Shown piece after piece: positions 8,427-15,436 of a stretch of 57,367 nucleotides of DNA (within the stretch, counting starts at the first letter, position 1; every line of letters begins with the position of its first letter). The position numbers and the translations under genes are program-made. The notes below the pieces were generated by a model. It did not search any database and had not been told where the DNA came from. It worked only from the letters and a program-made list of their open reading frames with translations. Location: NCBI GenBank assembly GCA_018222965.1, contig JAAEZH010000034.1, positions 1 through 57,367 of the forward strand. Direction: 5' to 3'. Origin of the DNA: Bacteroidota bacterium. GTDB lineage: Bacteria; Bacteroidota; Bacteroidia; Chitinophagales; Saprospiraceae.

Positions 8427-9785
8427 TTATTCAGAGCCTTTCATGCCCATTGCGGTGTCTGATTTCCAGGTCAGTGAATTGACTACAAAGTTGCCGACTT
8501 TCTCTCCTTGTTCCACGCCATTGTCGATCGCCGGACGATAGTGAATACCGCCATACAAACGACTTACGGCTGCTTCCTCGGAAGCTTCCATAAAGGAATC
8601 AAAGGAACGCACCGGCAAACCGTACTCCTCCTCCACGGTATCCGTAAAGCTAAAGTCATCGCCATATATGGATGTAAGAGCAACCGCAGCCGAACGACTG
8701 ATCACACTATGGCCACTGGTATACTCCGGGAATGGCGGGGTTTGCAATACCGGGCGCCAGTCTTCATCCAGATATACATTGATTACTGTTTCCGGACGAA
8801 CGAGGTTAGAGCGGTACTTTTCGTCCCAGCAACTGATAAAGCCATCGGCCAGCGCAACGGAAACCAGCGCATAAGTTTGAGCCGTTTTCATCATATCTGC
8901 TCCTGCCTTGTTAGCGGCAAGCTGTGAAATACCTATCCAGTGACCACCGGGCGTAATTTTCTTGGTGGCAAACATAACGTGCCCGGCATGGGTGGAAACG
9001 TAGGGATTGCAATCCCAGAAACGAGCGATTTCGATGCGCTCGGCAGTATCTCCTTCCACCACGGCATTGTATACCTCCATGGTCTCTTTGTAAAAAGTAC
9101 TCTTCGGATCCATATCGAAGGAGGTTGGTGGTGGAGGCGCAAATTGATTGGCATCGTTTAAAACAAAAGGACGAATCATTTTCCAATGTGGCTCAATACC
9201 ATCCATATAATCCGGCGGTGTTGGTTGCCAGCGAGCCGGGTCCTGATTGATGGAAAACTTTGGATACGTTCTCGTTTGCTTGTAGTTGTCTCCATCGGCC
9301 CAGGCCATAATGTGTGAAGCGACCTGTTCCCCATAGGCTTTTGAGGCATCCATAACCGATAGAGGCATACCGGTATCAGCAAATTCCTGGTAGATTTCTG
9401 CCTGGAAGGCATCGATCTTTTCTTCGGAAAAGATGAGTTTTTTACCCACTACCAGAAAAGCATGTACTCCGGCCAGGGCATGACTGATCGTTTCCCCTTC
9501 CGCTGGTGCCGGTACGGCTTCCAATTCGTTGAGTTGACCGGCCAGACTGCGGTATTCCGGATACCCGTTTTGCAGGGCTTCATAGCCGGCAATGCTACTA
9601 TATGCGTATATCCGACTGGCTACCGGTGGAGAGAATATATCGTGTACGATCACATCAGTAAGCTTTTTCATCGATCGATGTAAAAACTCCGGATTCTCCG
9701 TCTCCACTTTCCATTCCCCATTGTCCGTTTCGCAGGAAGAGAAAAGCATACAACAGGCCATTAAGGCTATCGCAATACGTTTCAT
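8427..9785 (-). CDS. Vanadium-dependent haloperoxidase/PAP2-like lipoprotein
   Basis: A 452-residue predicted lipoprotein (lipobox FSSC, Cys18) of the vanadium haloperoxidase / PAP2 phosphatase superfamily. The vanadate- or phosphate-binding residues are all present and correctly spaced: K323 and R330 in 'EKYRSNLVRPE', S357-G358-H359 in 'EYTSGHS', and R409 with H415 in 'SRLYGGIH'. The acid-base histidine position is therefore intact. The family includes true haloperoxidases and acid phosphatases, which cannot be separated by these residues alone. It sits just upstream of recN with a 3-base gap. A good Bacteroidota promoter lies 50 bases upstream. Similar lipoproteins are common in Bacteroidota, with unknown substrates. 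Confidence 0.87.
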   Translation of the reverse strand: MKRIAIALMACCMLFSSCETDNGEWKVETENPEFLHRSMKKLTDVIVHDIFSPPVASRIYAYSSIAGYEALQNGYPEYRSLAGQLNELEAVPAPAEGETISHALAGVHAFLVVGKKLIFSEEKIDAFQAEIYQEFADTGMPLSVMDASKAYGEQVASHIMAWADGDNYKQTRTYPKFSINQDPARWQPTPPDYMDGIEPHWKMIRPFVLNDANQFAPPPPTSFDMDPKSTFYKETMEVYNAVVEGDTAERIEIARFWDCNPYVSTHAGHVMFATKKITPGGHWIGISQLAANKAGADMMKTAQTYALVSVALADGFISCWDEKYRSNLVRPETVINVYLDEDWRPVLQTPPFPEYTSGHSVISRSAAVALTSIYGDDFSFTDTVEEEYGLPVRSFDSFMEASEEAAVSRLYGGIHYRPAIDNGVEQGEKVGNFVVNSLTWKSDTAMGMKGSE

Positions 9786-9834
9786 AAGTAATTGTTTGTT
9801 GCTATAGGTTTATTCGGGCCATATGGCCGCGATA

Positions 9835-9863
9835 CAAAGGTAAGAAATTGGTATTTGAAGCAA
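9835..9863 (-). promoter_or_regulatory. Candidate promoter of the haloperoxidase-recN transcript
   Basis: On the minus strand a TTG (9863-9861) and TACCTTTG (9842-9835) are separated by 18 bases, close to the Bacteroidota consensus (TTG, about 19 bases, TAnnTTTG). The -7 box ends about 50 bases before the start codon. Confidence 0.6.
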
Positions 9864-9909
9864 GAAGGATAAACGTTTAAGAGAAAATGAAGAGGCTAAA
9901 ACGACAAAT

Positions 9910-9938
9910 CCCGAATACCGGGCAAACCGGAATTCGGG
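9910..9938 (-). terminator. Candidate terminator of the small lipoprotein gene
   Basis: An interrupted inverted repeat (CCCGAAT/ATTCGGG outside, CCGG/CCGG inside, loop GCAAA) lies about 50 bases downstream of the small lipoprotein stop. On the minus strand it is followed by a T-rich stretch (ATTTGTCGTTTT). The T-tract is interrupted, so the call is moderate. Confidence 0.5.
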
Positions 9939-9986
9939 AAATTGCTGCCATTAACACCCCCGAAGGGATATTATTTGGCCACTTTG

Positions 9987-10205
9987 TTAGTTGAGGTCAC
10001 ACTCATAGGTGATGCCAAAAATCGTTAAACTCTGGCTTTCACATTCTGCTGTAGCCTCCGCTTTGGTTCCTTCAATAGTAGTAGTTTCAGTGTAGGTATT
10101 TGTACCGTCATCAACCGTACAAGTACAAGTGTATTCTTTGACACAGCTCGTAAAGAATAAGGCTCCAAGTGCCAGGACAGCAAAAAGTCGTGCTTTTTTC
10201 ATCAT
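9987..10205 (-). CDS. Small cysteine-rich lipoprotein
   Basis: A 72-residue predicted lipoprotein: basic N-terminus MMKKAR, hydrophobic core, and a lipobox ending FFTSC at residue 21. The mature part is about 50 residues with four more cysteines ('YTCTCTV', 'AECES', 'YECDL') and a Thr/Glu-rich middle. I recognise no family, but similar short 'CxC ... C ... C' lipoproteins occur in Bacteroidota. The cysteine pairs could form disulfides in the periplasm or bind a metal; neither can be told from sequence. The signal peptide and lipobox make it a real gene more likely than not. The next gene upstream on this strand is 400 bases away, so it is probably monocistronic. Confidence 0.65.
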   Translation of the reverse strand: MMKKARLFAVLALGALFFTSCVKEYTCTCTVDDGTNTYTETTTIEGTKAEATAECESQSLTIFGITYECDLN

Positions 10206-10566
10206 CTTGATTATTAAGGTTTATGGATAAAAAGTATTGCTCTTTAAAGGTCGTTCCGGCTGCTGCATGCAAGGGCAGCACAGAACGATTCGGCAGATGT
10301 GAAGCTGAAATTCTTTTCCCGGGAAACTGATCAGCTGGGGAAATGACAACCTGTACATCCGGCTTTTTGGTGTTATACTGCGGTAAAACTAAGCAAAAGA
10401 GAAAGGTTTCTCCAAATGTAACTCCGCTTTTTCTCAAAAAAAATCAATTATCATTTTTTTGATTACAAAAAACCCATAAAACCTTCATTATAAAAGCATC
10501 CTGGACCTAAAAAATGTAATCATAAAAATGAAACACAATAATAAACGCAGGGTGAAAACAAACAAA
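10206..10566. other. Spacer upstream of the small lipoprotein
   Basis: About 360 bases lie between the small lipoprotein start and the terminator of the next gene. It is AT-rich near 10430-10510. A frame on the minus strand covering 10111-10437 overlaps the lipoprotein and has no protein-like features. I see no convincing promoter box. Confidence 0.4.
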
Positions 10567-10596
10567 AAAGAGGCTGTCGAAAGCGACAGCCTCTTT
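10567..10596 (-). terminator. Terminator with AAAGAGGCTGTC stem
   Basis: A perfect 13-bp stem (AAAGAGGCTGTCG against CGACAGCCTCTTT) with loop AAAG, followed on the minus strand by a T-run. It lies 21 bases downstream of the stop of the CarboxypepD_reg-like gene. The A-run on the other side makes it potentially bidirectional. The same stem sequence recurs at 41454-41490 and 56749-56788. Confidence 0.88.
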
Positions 10597-10617
10597 AAAA
10601 AAATGGAAGAATTAGTT

Positions 10618-12639
10618 CTATTTAAACACAGCTCCAACAGTAAGCTGAATGGTTCCCGGACTGGTCATCCGCTTATTGAAAGGCTCCCCATTTTGAGTCA
10701 CCTCAAATAAAGCATCATCTTTCACGCGCACTTTTTTCCTGAAAAAGCGCTTGCGCTCCCAGAGGTAAATGTGGCTATTCTCCGCAAAAGGCAGTAAATA
10801 AGAGCCACGAACAAACAATTCCAAAGAGGGGTGCATTTCTACCGAAAGCTCCAGGCTTGCCTTGAAATTATGCGTCAGCTCTCCATAATACAGGTTTACC
10901 TTCTCTGATTTAAATTTCTTTCCCTCTGCCTTGAAGTTGCCATATTCATTGGTAGTCTGACCCAGTTTGCGACCGTATTTCATCCAACTGTAATCCGCCG
11001 TAAGGCGCAAAAACACCGGGCGCTTATGAGAAACATTTACAGATGTTCCCAAACCTATAGAGTTTTCCTTATAAATACTGTTCCAAAAGTCCCGGCTGAT
11101 TCCCCAGTGTACGTACAGGTTCTTTCGCACATAAAGGGCCAAATCGCTTTTCCAGATGTATTCCTGCGGGCGATAAGGTATGGTATCGGTCAGACTGAGC
11201 ACTTGCTCTCCGGATTCCTCGTGCAAATAGTTGATTTTCAGCTGCTCCGGTCCGGATTCCAGTAAATGAACGCCGCCACTCAGGGCATAACTCAATTTAA
11301 TTTTAAAGGGATTCAGCCTGGGGATATCCGGCAATTCCATTGCCTGGTCGCTGTCTCCGGTACCTCCGGCTTCCCGCGCTTCCATTTGAGCGGCAATCTC
11401 TGCGGCCTGAATGGAATCACGCTGACGCTGAAGTTCAGCCATATACTCAATGTCAAAAACTTCCTCCGCTTTTTGACGGGCCTTCATCTGGTTTACACTT
11501 TCTTCCAGTCCGGAACTGAGAGGCGTTGTATTGTATTCTTTCCAGAAATCTTCGTTGTAATTTCCGGTAATGGTCATAAAGGGCACGCCGCGGTTGAGAC
11601 GGTCCAGGTATTCAATGGGCTTGGAGCGGTCGGTTTCCACTTCGGTGATCAGGATGTCATTGCTATATACACCACCATCGCGCCATTTCCCTTCGCGCAA
11701 AGCAGAACTAAACTGCCAGTTTTCTCCCAGCTTCCGGTAATTAACCACATAGCGATTGGCCGTCCAGTTGCCTACATAGAGTGGGTAGTCATTTGACTTT
11801 TTCAGTCCCTGGGGAAGCACCTCAAACTCGGCCCGTACGAAGGCGTAATTAAGGGTATCAATAAATACTTTCCCCTTCATGCGGCCTTTGGAATCATCGG
11901 CATCAAAAGCAATGATATACACCGGATTGTCATCGTAGAAAGTCATGCCTTCGAGCCAATACTTATAGTGCTCAAAGTTTTCTTCATCAATAAACTCTTC
12001 CCGGTGCTTTACAAAATCAAAGCGGTGCCCGGCCAGGTGTCCGGAGGAAAAAACAGTGTGTCGCGACATTTCTTCTTCCGGCAATAGTCCGACCTGGCGC
12101 CCTTGTTTGAGCGCTACCTGCCCTTCCTTATCGTTTCGGTAGGAGGTTTTGTAAATATCCAGGACCCCTTCAGCCAGATAGGTATACTCCTGATTTTCAT
12201 CTGTTTTGGATTCCCGGTAAAAACCGGTCATGCGGGTTGACTTTGTTGGATAGTTGTCGGGAATCGCATTCACGGCTTTGCGGATGATATTTTCTACTGC
12301 AGCCTCTTCCATCACGACTACCTCGATCAGACTTAGGGCTTTCGCCGAAAGGCGAACCGTTAAAGGACCATCAATTTCGCTCACCTTTTTGCGGTAGGTA
12401 CTGTATCCGAGAAAGGAAACCGTAAAGGTCGAATTGACATAATCCGGATGGAGTTTGAGGGTAAAATGTCCTTCAGCACCGGAAATAGTGCCGATTCCCC
12501 TTTCGGGAATACCTACATGGGCAAATTCAATGGGTTTACCAGAATTCTGATCGATAACATTACCGCTTATCGTGATGTAGTCCTGGGCATGTATCAGACC
12601 ACCAAAGAGCAATAAAAAACAAAGGGTGACTAAACGCAT
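10618..12639 (-). CDS. CarboxypepD_reg-like domain envelope protein
   Basis: A 673-residue secreted or outer-membrane protein. The start at MRLVTLCFLLL gives a clean signal peptide (cleavage after IHAQ); the frame could open 20 residues earlier, but that adds a non-signal-like N-terminus. Residues about 22-110 form a carboxypeptidase-regulatory-like beta-sandwich ('ISGNVIDQNSGKPIEFAHV', 'FLGYSTYRKKV'), the same module found at the N-terminus of SusC proteins. A middle region follows ('AVENIIRKAVNAIPDNYP', 'MTGFYRES') that is typical of a Bacteroidota family of unknown function. The C-terminal third alternates hydrophobic and aromatic residues, as in outer-membrane beta-strands ('LFVRGSYLLPF'). 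A Glu/Gln/Ala-rich segment near residues 400-440 may be a helical linker. The function is unknown; there is no TonB plug domain. Confidence 0.78.
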   Translation of the reverse strand: MRLVTLCFLLLFGGLIHAQDYITISGNVIDQNSGKPIEFAHVGIPERGIGTISGAEGHFTLKLHPDYVNSTFTVSFLGYSTYRKKVSEIDGPLTVRLSAKALSLIEVVVMEEAAVENIIRKAVNAIPDNYPTKSTRMTGFYRESKTDENQEYTYLAEGVLDIYKTSYRNDKEGQVALKQGRQVGLLPEEEMSRHTVFSSGHLAGHRFDFVKHREEFIDEENFEHYKYWLEGMTFYDDNPVYIIAFDADDSKGRMKGKVFIDTLNYAFVRAEFEVLPQGLKKSNDYPLYVGNWTANRYVVNYRKLGENWQFSSALREGKWRDGGVYSNDILITEVETDRSKPIEYLDRLNRGVPFMTITGNYNEDFWKEYNTTPLSSGLEESVNQMKARQKAEEVFDIEYMAELQRQRDSIQAAEIAAQMEAREAGGTGDSDQAMELPDIPRLNPFKIKLSYALSGGVHLLESGPEQLKINYLHEESGEQVLSLTDTIPYRPQEYIWKSDLALYVRKNLYVHWGISRDFWNSIYKENSIGLGTSVNVSHKRPVFLRLTADYSWMKYGRKLGQTTNEYGNFKAEGKKFKSEKVNLYYGELTHNFKASLELSVEMHPSLELFVRGSYLLPFAENSHIYLWERKRFFRKKVRVKDDALFEVTQNGEPFNKRMTSPGTIQLTVGAVFK

Positions 12640-12800
12640 TTGTGTGTGGGTGTTTTGAGGATCGTGTAAATAATGATTTATGGATGCCAACGCCAACATG
12701 ACGAAGGAATTTCAAAATTTGTTACATCACACCCAAAAATTATTTTCGCCGAAAGGCAGTAAAGGTTACTGATTCCTATTAGGATGCCAAATGGGAAATA

Positions 12801-13232
12801 CTATCCGAATATAGTAAAGACTGTACCAAAAGCCGTGATACCCAGCATTACGGAGGTTAGGATAAGTAACCACAGAAAGGCATTATCGAGGTATTTTCCA
12901 AGTCCGAAATACCCGGCGATCATGGCGATGAAAGCCAGCAGGACGAACACGCCACCAATAAACATCGGATTGAGCAGGGTGAAGTAAAACCCAAGGAATG
13001 AAAGACCCAGCCCGGACCAGGCCAGCCAGGCTCCGCGATACTTCTTCTTTTCCTTCCCTTTGTTGAGAAACCGGAAGAAGCCGGACCTGGCTTCCGTTGG
13101 TTTAAGCTGCTCCTTCTCCGTTGTTATTGAAATCGAGGCAGAAGACTCAGCTGCTTTATCCAAAGCGATCGCTGCCTGAGAAGCAGCAGGCATCAAAAAC
13201 AGAAGCATGCAGATTATTAAGGCTGATCTCAT
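12801..13232 (-). CDS. Small integral membrane protein, unknown function
   Basis: A 143-residue protein with an N-terminal signal peptide (MRSALIICMLLFLMPAASQA), a Ser/Thr/Glu-rich stretch, a strongly basic segment ('RFLNKGKEKKKYRGAW') and three hydrophobic helices at about 70-88, 90-110 and 117-140. Small Bacteroidota membrane proteins of this architecture (signal peptide, basic loop, hydrophobic hairpins) are common and uncharacterised. I do not recognise a specific family. It stands alone between divergent typA and the envelope protein gene. The signal peptide and helix pattern support a real gene. Confidence 0.7.
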   Translation of the reverse strand: MRSALIICMLLFLMPAASQAAIALDKAAESSASISITTEKEQLKPTEARSGFFRFLNKGKEKKKYRGAWLAWSGLGLSFLGFYFTLLNPMFIGGVFVLLAFIAMIAGYFGLGKYLDNAFLWLLILTSVMLGITAFGTVFTIFG

Positions 13233-13305
13233 AAAAATGTGTTGACCTGGTTAGAACGCCACCATTACGCAATAATACGAATGGGTGGGGAGAATTGCTG
13301 CCTGA

Positions 13306-13368
13306 TTCCGTTGGTTCCGTTGATTCCGTTGGTTCCGTTGGTTCCGTTGATTCCGTTGGTTCCGTTGG
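13306..13368. repeat. 9-bp minisatellite, seven units
   Basis: Seven perfect-length units of TTCCGTTGR stand in tandem (63 bases), differing only in the last base (G in five units, A in two, in the order G A G G A G G). The array lies in the spacer between the divergent small membrane protein gene and typA, 123 bases before the typA -7 box. There are no spacers, so it is not a CRISPR array. Confidence 0.92.
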
Positions 13369-13490
13369 TTCGTGGAAGGTTAATCGTTTATCGAGTATCG
13401 TTTAGCGGGTTTCTGTGAATTAAAAAATCAGCATCCATCATTCCGCATTAAATTAACTACCGGGATAGTGCAGCACATTAAAATTAGACG

Positions 13491-13498
13491 TACCTTTG
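13491..13498 (+). promoter_or_regulatory. Candidate -7 box of typA
   Basis: TACCTTTG matches TAnnTTTG exactly and lies 19 bases before the typA start codon. No clear TTG is present at the -33 position. Confidence 0.5.
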
Positions 13499-13517
13499 CG
13501 GCTTCAAATTCAATAGC

Positions 13518-15338
13518 ATGCAGGAAATACGCAATATCGCTATCATCGCTCACGTAGACCACGGCAAAACGACCCTGGTAGACAAGATCTTCCACCAGAC
13601 AAATTTGTTTCGGGAAAACGAGGAAGTTGGCGAACTCATTCTGGACAACAATGACCTCGAGCGCGAGCGCGGGATCACGATTGTGTCTAAGAACGTATCA
13701 GTACGATACAAAGGGGTTAAGATCAATATCATTGACACCCCTGGTCACGCCGACTTCGGAGGAGAAGTAGAACGGGTGCTCAAAATGGCCGACGGCTGTG
13801 TATTGTTGGTAGATGCCTTTGAGGGGCCGATGCCACAAACACGCTTCGTTACCCAAAAGATGCTGGAGCTTGGACTCAAGCCGCTTGTGGTTGTCAACAA
13901 GGTCGACAAAGAAAACTGTCGCCCGGAAGAAGTACATGAAGCTGTATTCGAATTGTTCTTCAATCTCGACGCTACCGAAGAGCAACTGGAATTCCGTACA
14001 CTTTACGGAAGTTCGAAACACGGCTGGATGAGCGAAGACTGGGAAAACCCAACAGAAGACATTACCCCGCTCCTGGATGCTATTCTGGAAGAAATTCCGG
14101 CTGCCAAACATCCCGAAGGAACGGTTCAGATGCAGGCAACGACCATCGACTACAACAACTACCAGGGACGTATTGCCATTGGCCGTGTAAATCGCGGTGT
14201 GCTGAAAGAAAACAGCCCGGTAACACTGGTAAAGCAGGAAGGTGGCGAAAAGAAAACCCGCATCAAGGAACTCTACGTATTTGAAGGACTTGGTCGTACC
14301 CGGGTTTCTGAAGTGCCTGCCGGCGAATTGGCTGCTGTTGTCGGACTGGATGATTTCCAGATCGGAGATACTATCGCCGATTTTGAAAATCCGGAGCCAC
14401 TGCCTTCTATTGCAATCGGAGAGCCTACCATGAATATGCTCTTTACGATCAACAACTCCCCTTTCTTTGGCAAGGAAGGGAAGTATGTAAACTCCCGCCA
14501 GGTACGCGACCGCCTCTTTAAAGAAACGGAAAAGAACCTCGCGCTGCGCGTCGAGGAAACCGAATCTCCGGATGCCCTGCTCGTTTTCGGACGCGGTATT
14601 CTGCACCTTAGCGTACTCATCGAGACCATGCGTCGCGAAGGTTATGAGTTGCAGGTTGGTCAGCCCCGGGTGATCATCAAAGAAATTGATGGCAAAAAAC
14701 ACGAGCCGGTAGAACTACTGAGCATCGATGTACCGGAAACTTCTTCCGGAAAAGTAATCGAACTGGTTACCCAGCGTAAAGGTGAGATGACGATCATGGA
14801 GCCAAAAGGCGATTTGATCCACCTCGAATTCCACATTCCTTCCCGCGGAATCATCGGACTGCGAAATAAGATCCTCACCGCAACTGCCGGTGAAGCGATC
14901 ATGAACCACCAGTTTCATGAATACCAACCCGTAAAAGGAGATATCCCACGCCGTTTGAACGGTGTTTTGGTTTCCAGCGATACCGGAACAGCTATGACTT
15001 ATGCCATCAATAAACTGCAGGAGCGCGGCAAATTCTTTGTCGATCCGGGCGAAGAAGTTTACGAAGGACAGGTACTGGGAGAAAACACCCGTGAAAACGA
15101 TATCAATATCAACGTGGTGAAAGGAAAGCAGCTCAACAACATGCGTGCTGCCGGTAAAGACGATAACAACAAGATTGCTCCGGCGATTAAATTCTCTTTG
15201 GAGGAAGCGCTGGAATACATTCAGGATGATGAGTATGTGGAGATTACGCCAAAGAACATGCGTATGCGCAAAATCCTCCTCACTGAATCAGACCGCAAAA
15301 AAGCCGCCAATAAGGCACTGGCAAATATTAAGTGGTAA
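13518..15338 (+). CDS. typA: Translational GTPase TypA/BipA
   Basis: A 606-residue ribosome-binding GTPase of the EF-G-like family, involved in ribosome assembly and stress or cold adaptation. The GTP-binding elements are intact: G1 'AHVDHGKTT' (residues 11-19), switch with 'ERERGITI', G3 'DTPGHADFGG', G4 'NKVD'. Later segments typical of TypA are 'YGSSKHGWM', 'GRGILHLSVLIETMRREGYE' (EF-G domain III), 'PSRGIIGLR' and the C-terminal 'RMRKILLTE' region. Length equals the family norm (about 600). The start is supported by a -7 box just upstream, and a terminator follows the stop. Confidence 0.97.
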   Translation: MQEIRNIAIIAHVDHGKTTLVDKIFHQTNLFRENEEVGELILDNNDLERERGITIVSKNVSVRYKGVKINIIDTPGHADFGGEVERVLKMADGCVLLVDAFEGPMPQTRFVTQKMLELGLKPLVVVNKVDKENCRPEEVHEAVFELFFNLDATEEQLEFRTLYGSSKHGWMSEDWENPTEDITPLLDAILEEIPAAKHPEGTVQMQATTIDYNNYQGRIAIGRVNRGVLKENSPVTLVKQEGGEKKTRIKELYVFEGLGRTRVSEVPAGELAAVVGLDDFQIGDTIADFENPEPLPSIAIGEPTMNMLFTINNSPFFGKEGKYVNSRQVRDRLFKETEKNLALRVEETESPDALLVFGRGILHLSVLIETMRREGYELQVGQPRVIIKEIDGKKHEPVELLSIDVPETSSGKVIELVTQRKGEMTIMEPKGDLIHLEFHIPSRGIIGLRNKILTATAGEAIMNHQFHEYQPVKGDIPRRLNGVLVSSDTGTAMTYAINKLQERGKFFVDPGEEVYEGQVLGENTRENDININVVKGKQLNNMRAAGKDDNNKIAPAIKFSLEEALEYIQDDEYVEITPKNMRMRKILLTESDRKKAANKALANIKW

Positions 15339-15369
15339 GCATACCACCTATCGCTTAAGATCCTAATTT

Positions 15370-15408
15370 ATCCCGGGTTTTTCTTTATGAAGAATCCGGG
15401 ATTTTTTA
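15370..15408 (+). terminator. Terminator of typA
   Basis: A hairpin with outer stem ATCCCGG/CCGGGAT and inner stem TTCTT/AAGAA around a short loop, followed by TTTTTT. It begins 31 bases after the typA stop. The convergent UnbV gene ends at 15437. Confidence 0.75.
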
Positions 15409-15436
15409 TTCAGCTGGTCGACCAGGAGCGGCACAT

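Noticed and set aside
10111..10437. 108-residue frame overlapping the small lipoprotein
   Set aside because: It overlaps a frame with a clear signal peptide and lipobox, and shows no motif.
13306..13368. Possible CRISPR array at the 9-base repeat
   Set aside because: Units are contiguous with no spacers and only nine bases long; no cas genes are present.
13698..14702. 334-residue open frame antisense to typA
   Set aside because: It lies fully inside a strongly conserved gene on the other strand, has odd composition and no family motif, and arises from codon bias in typA.
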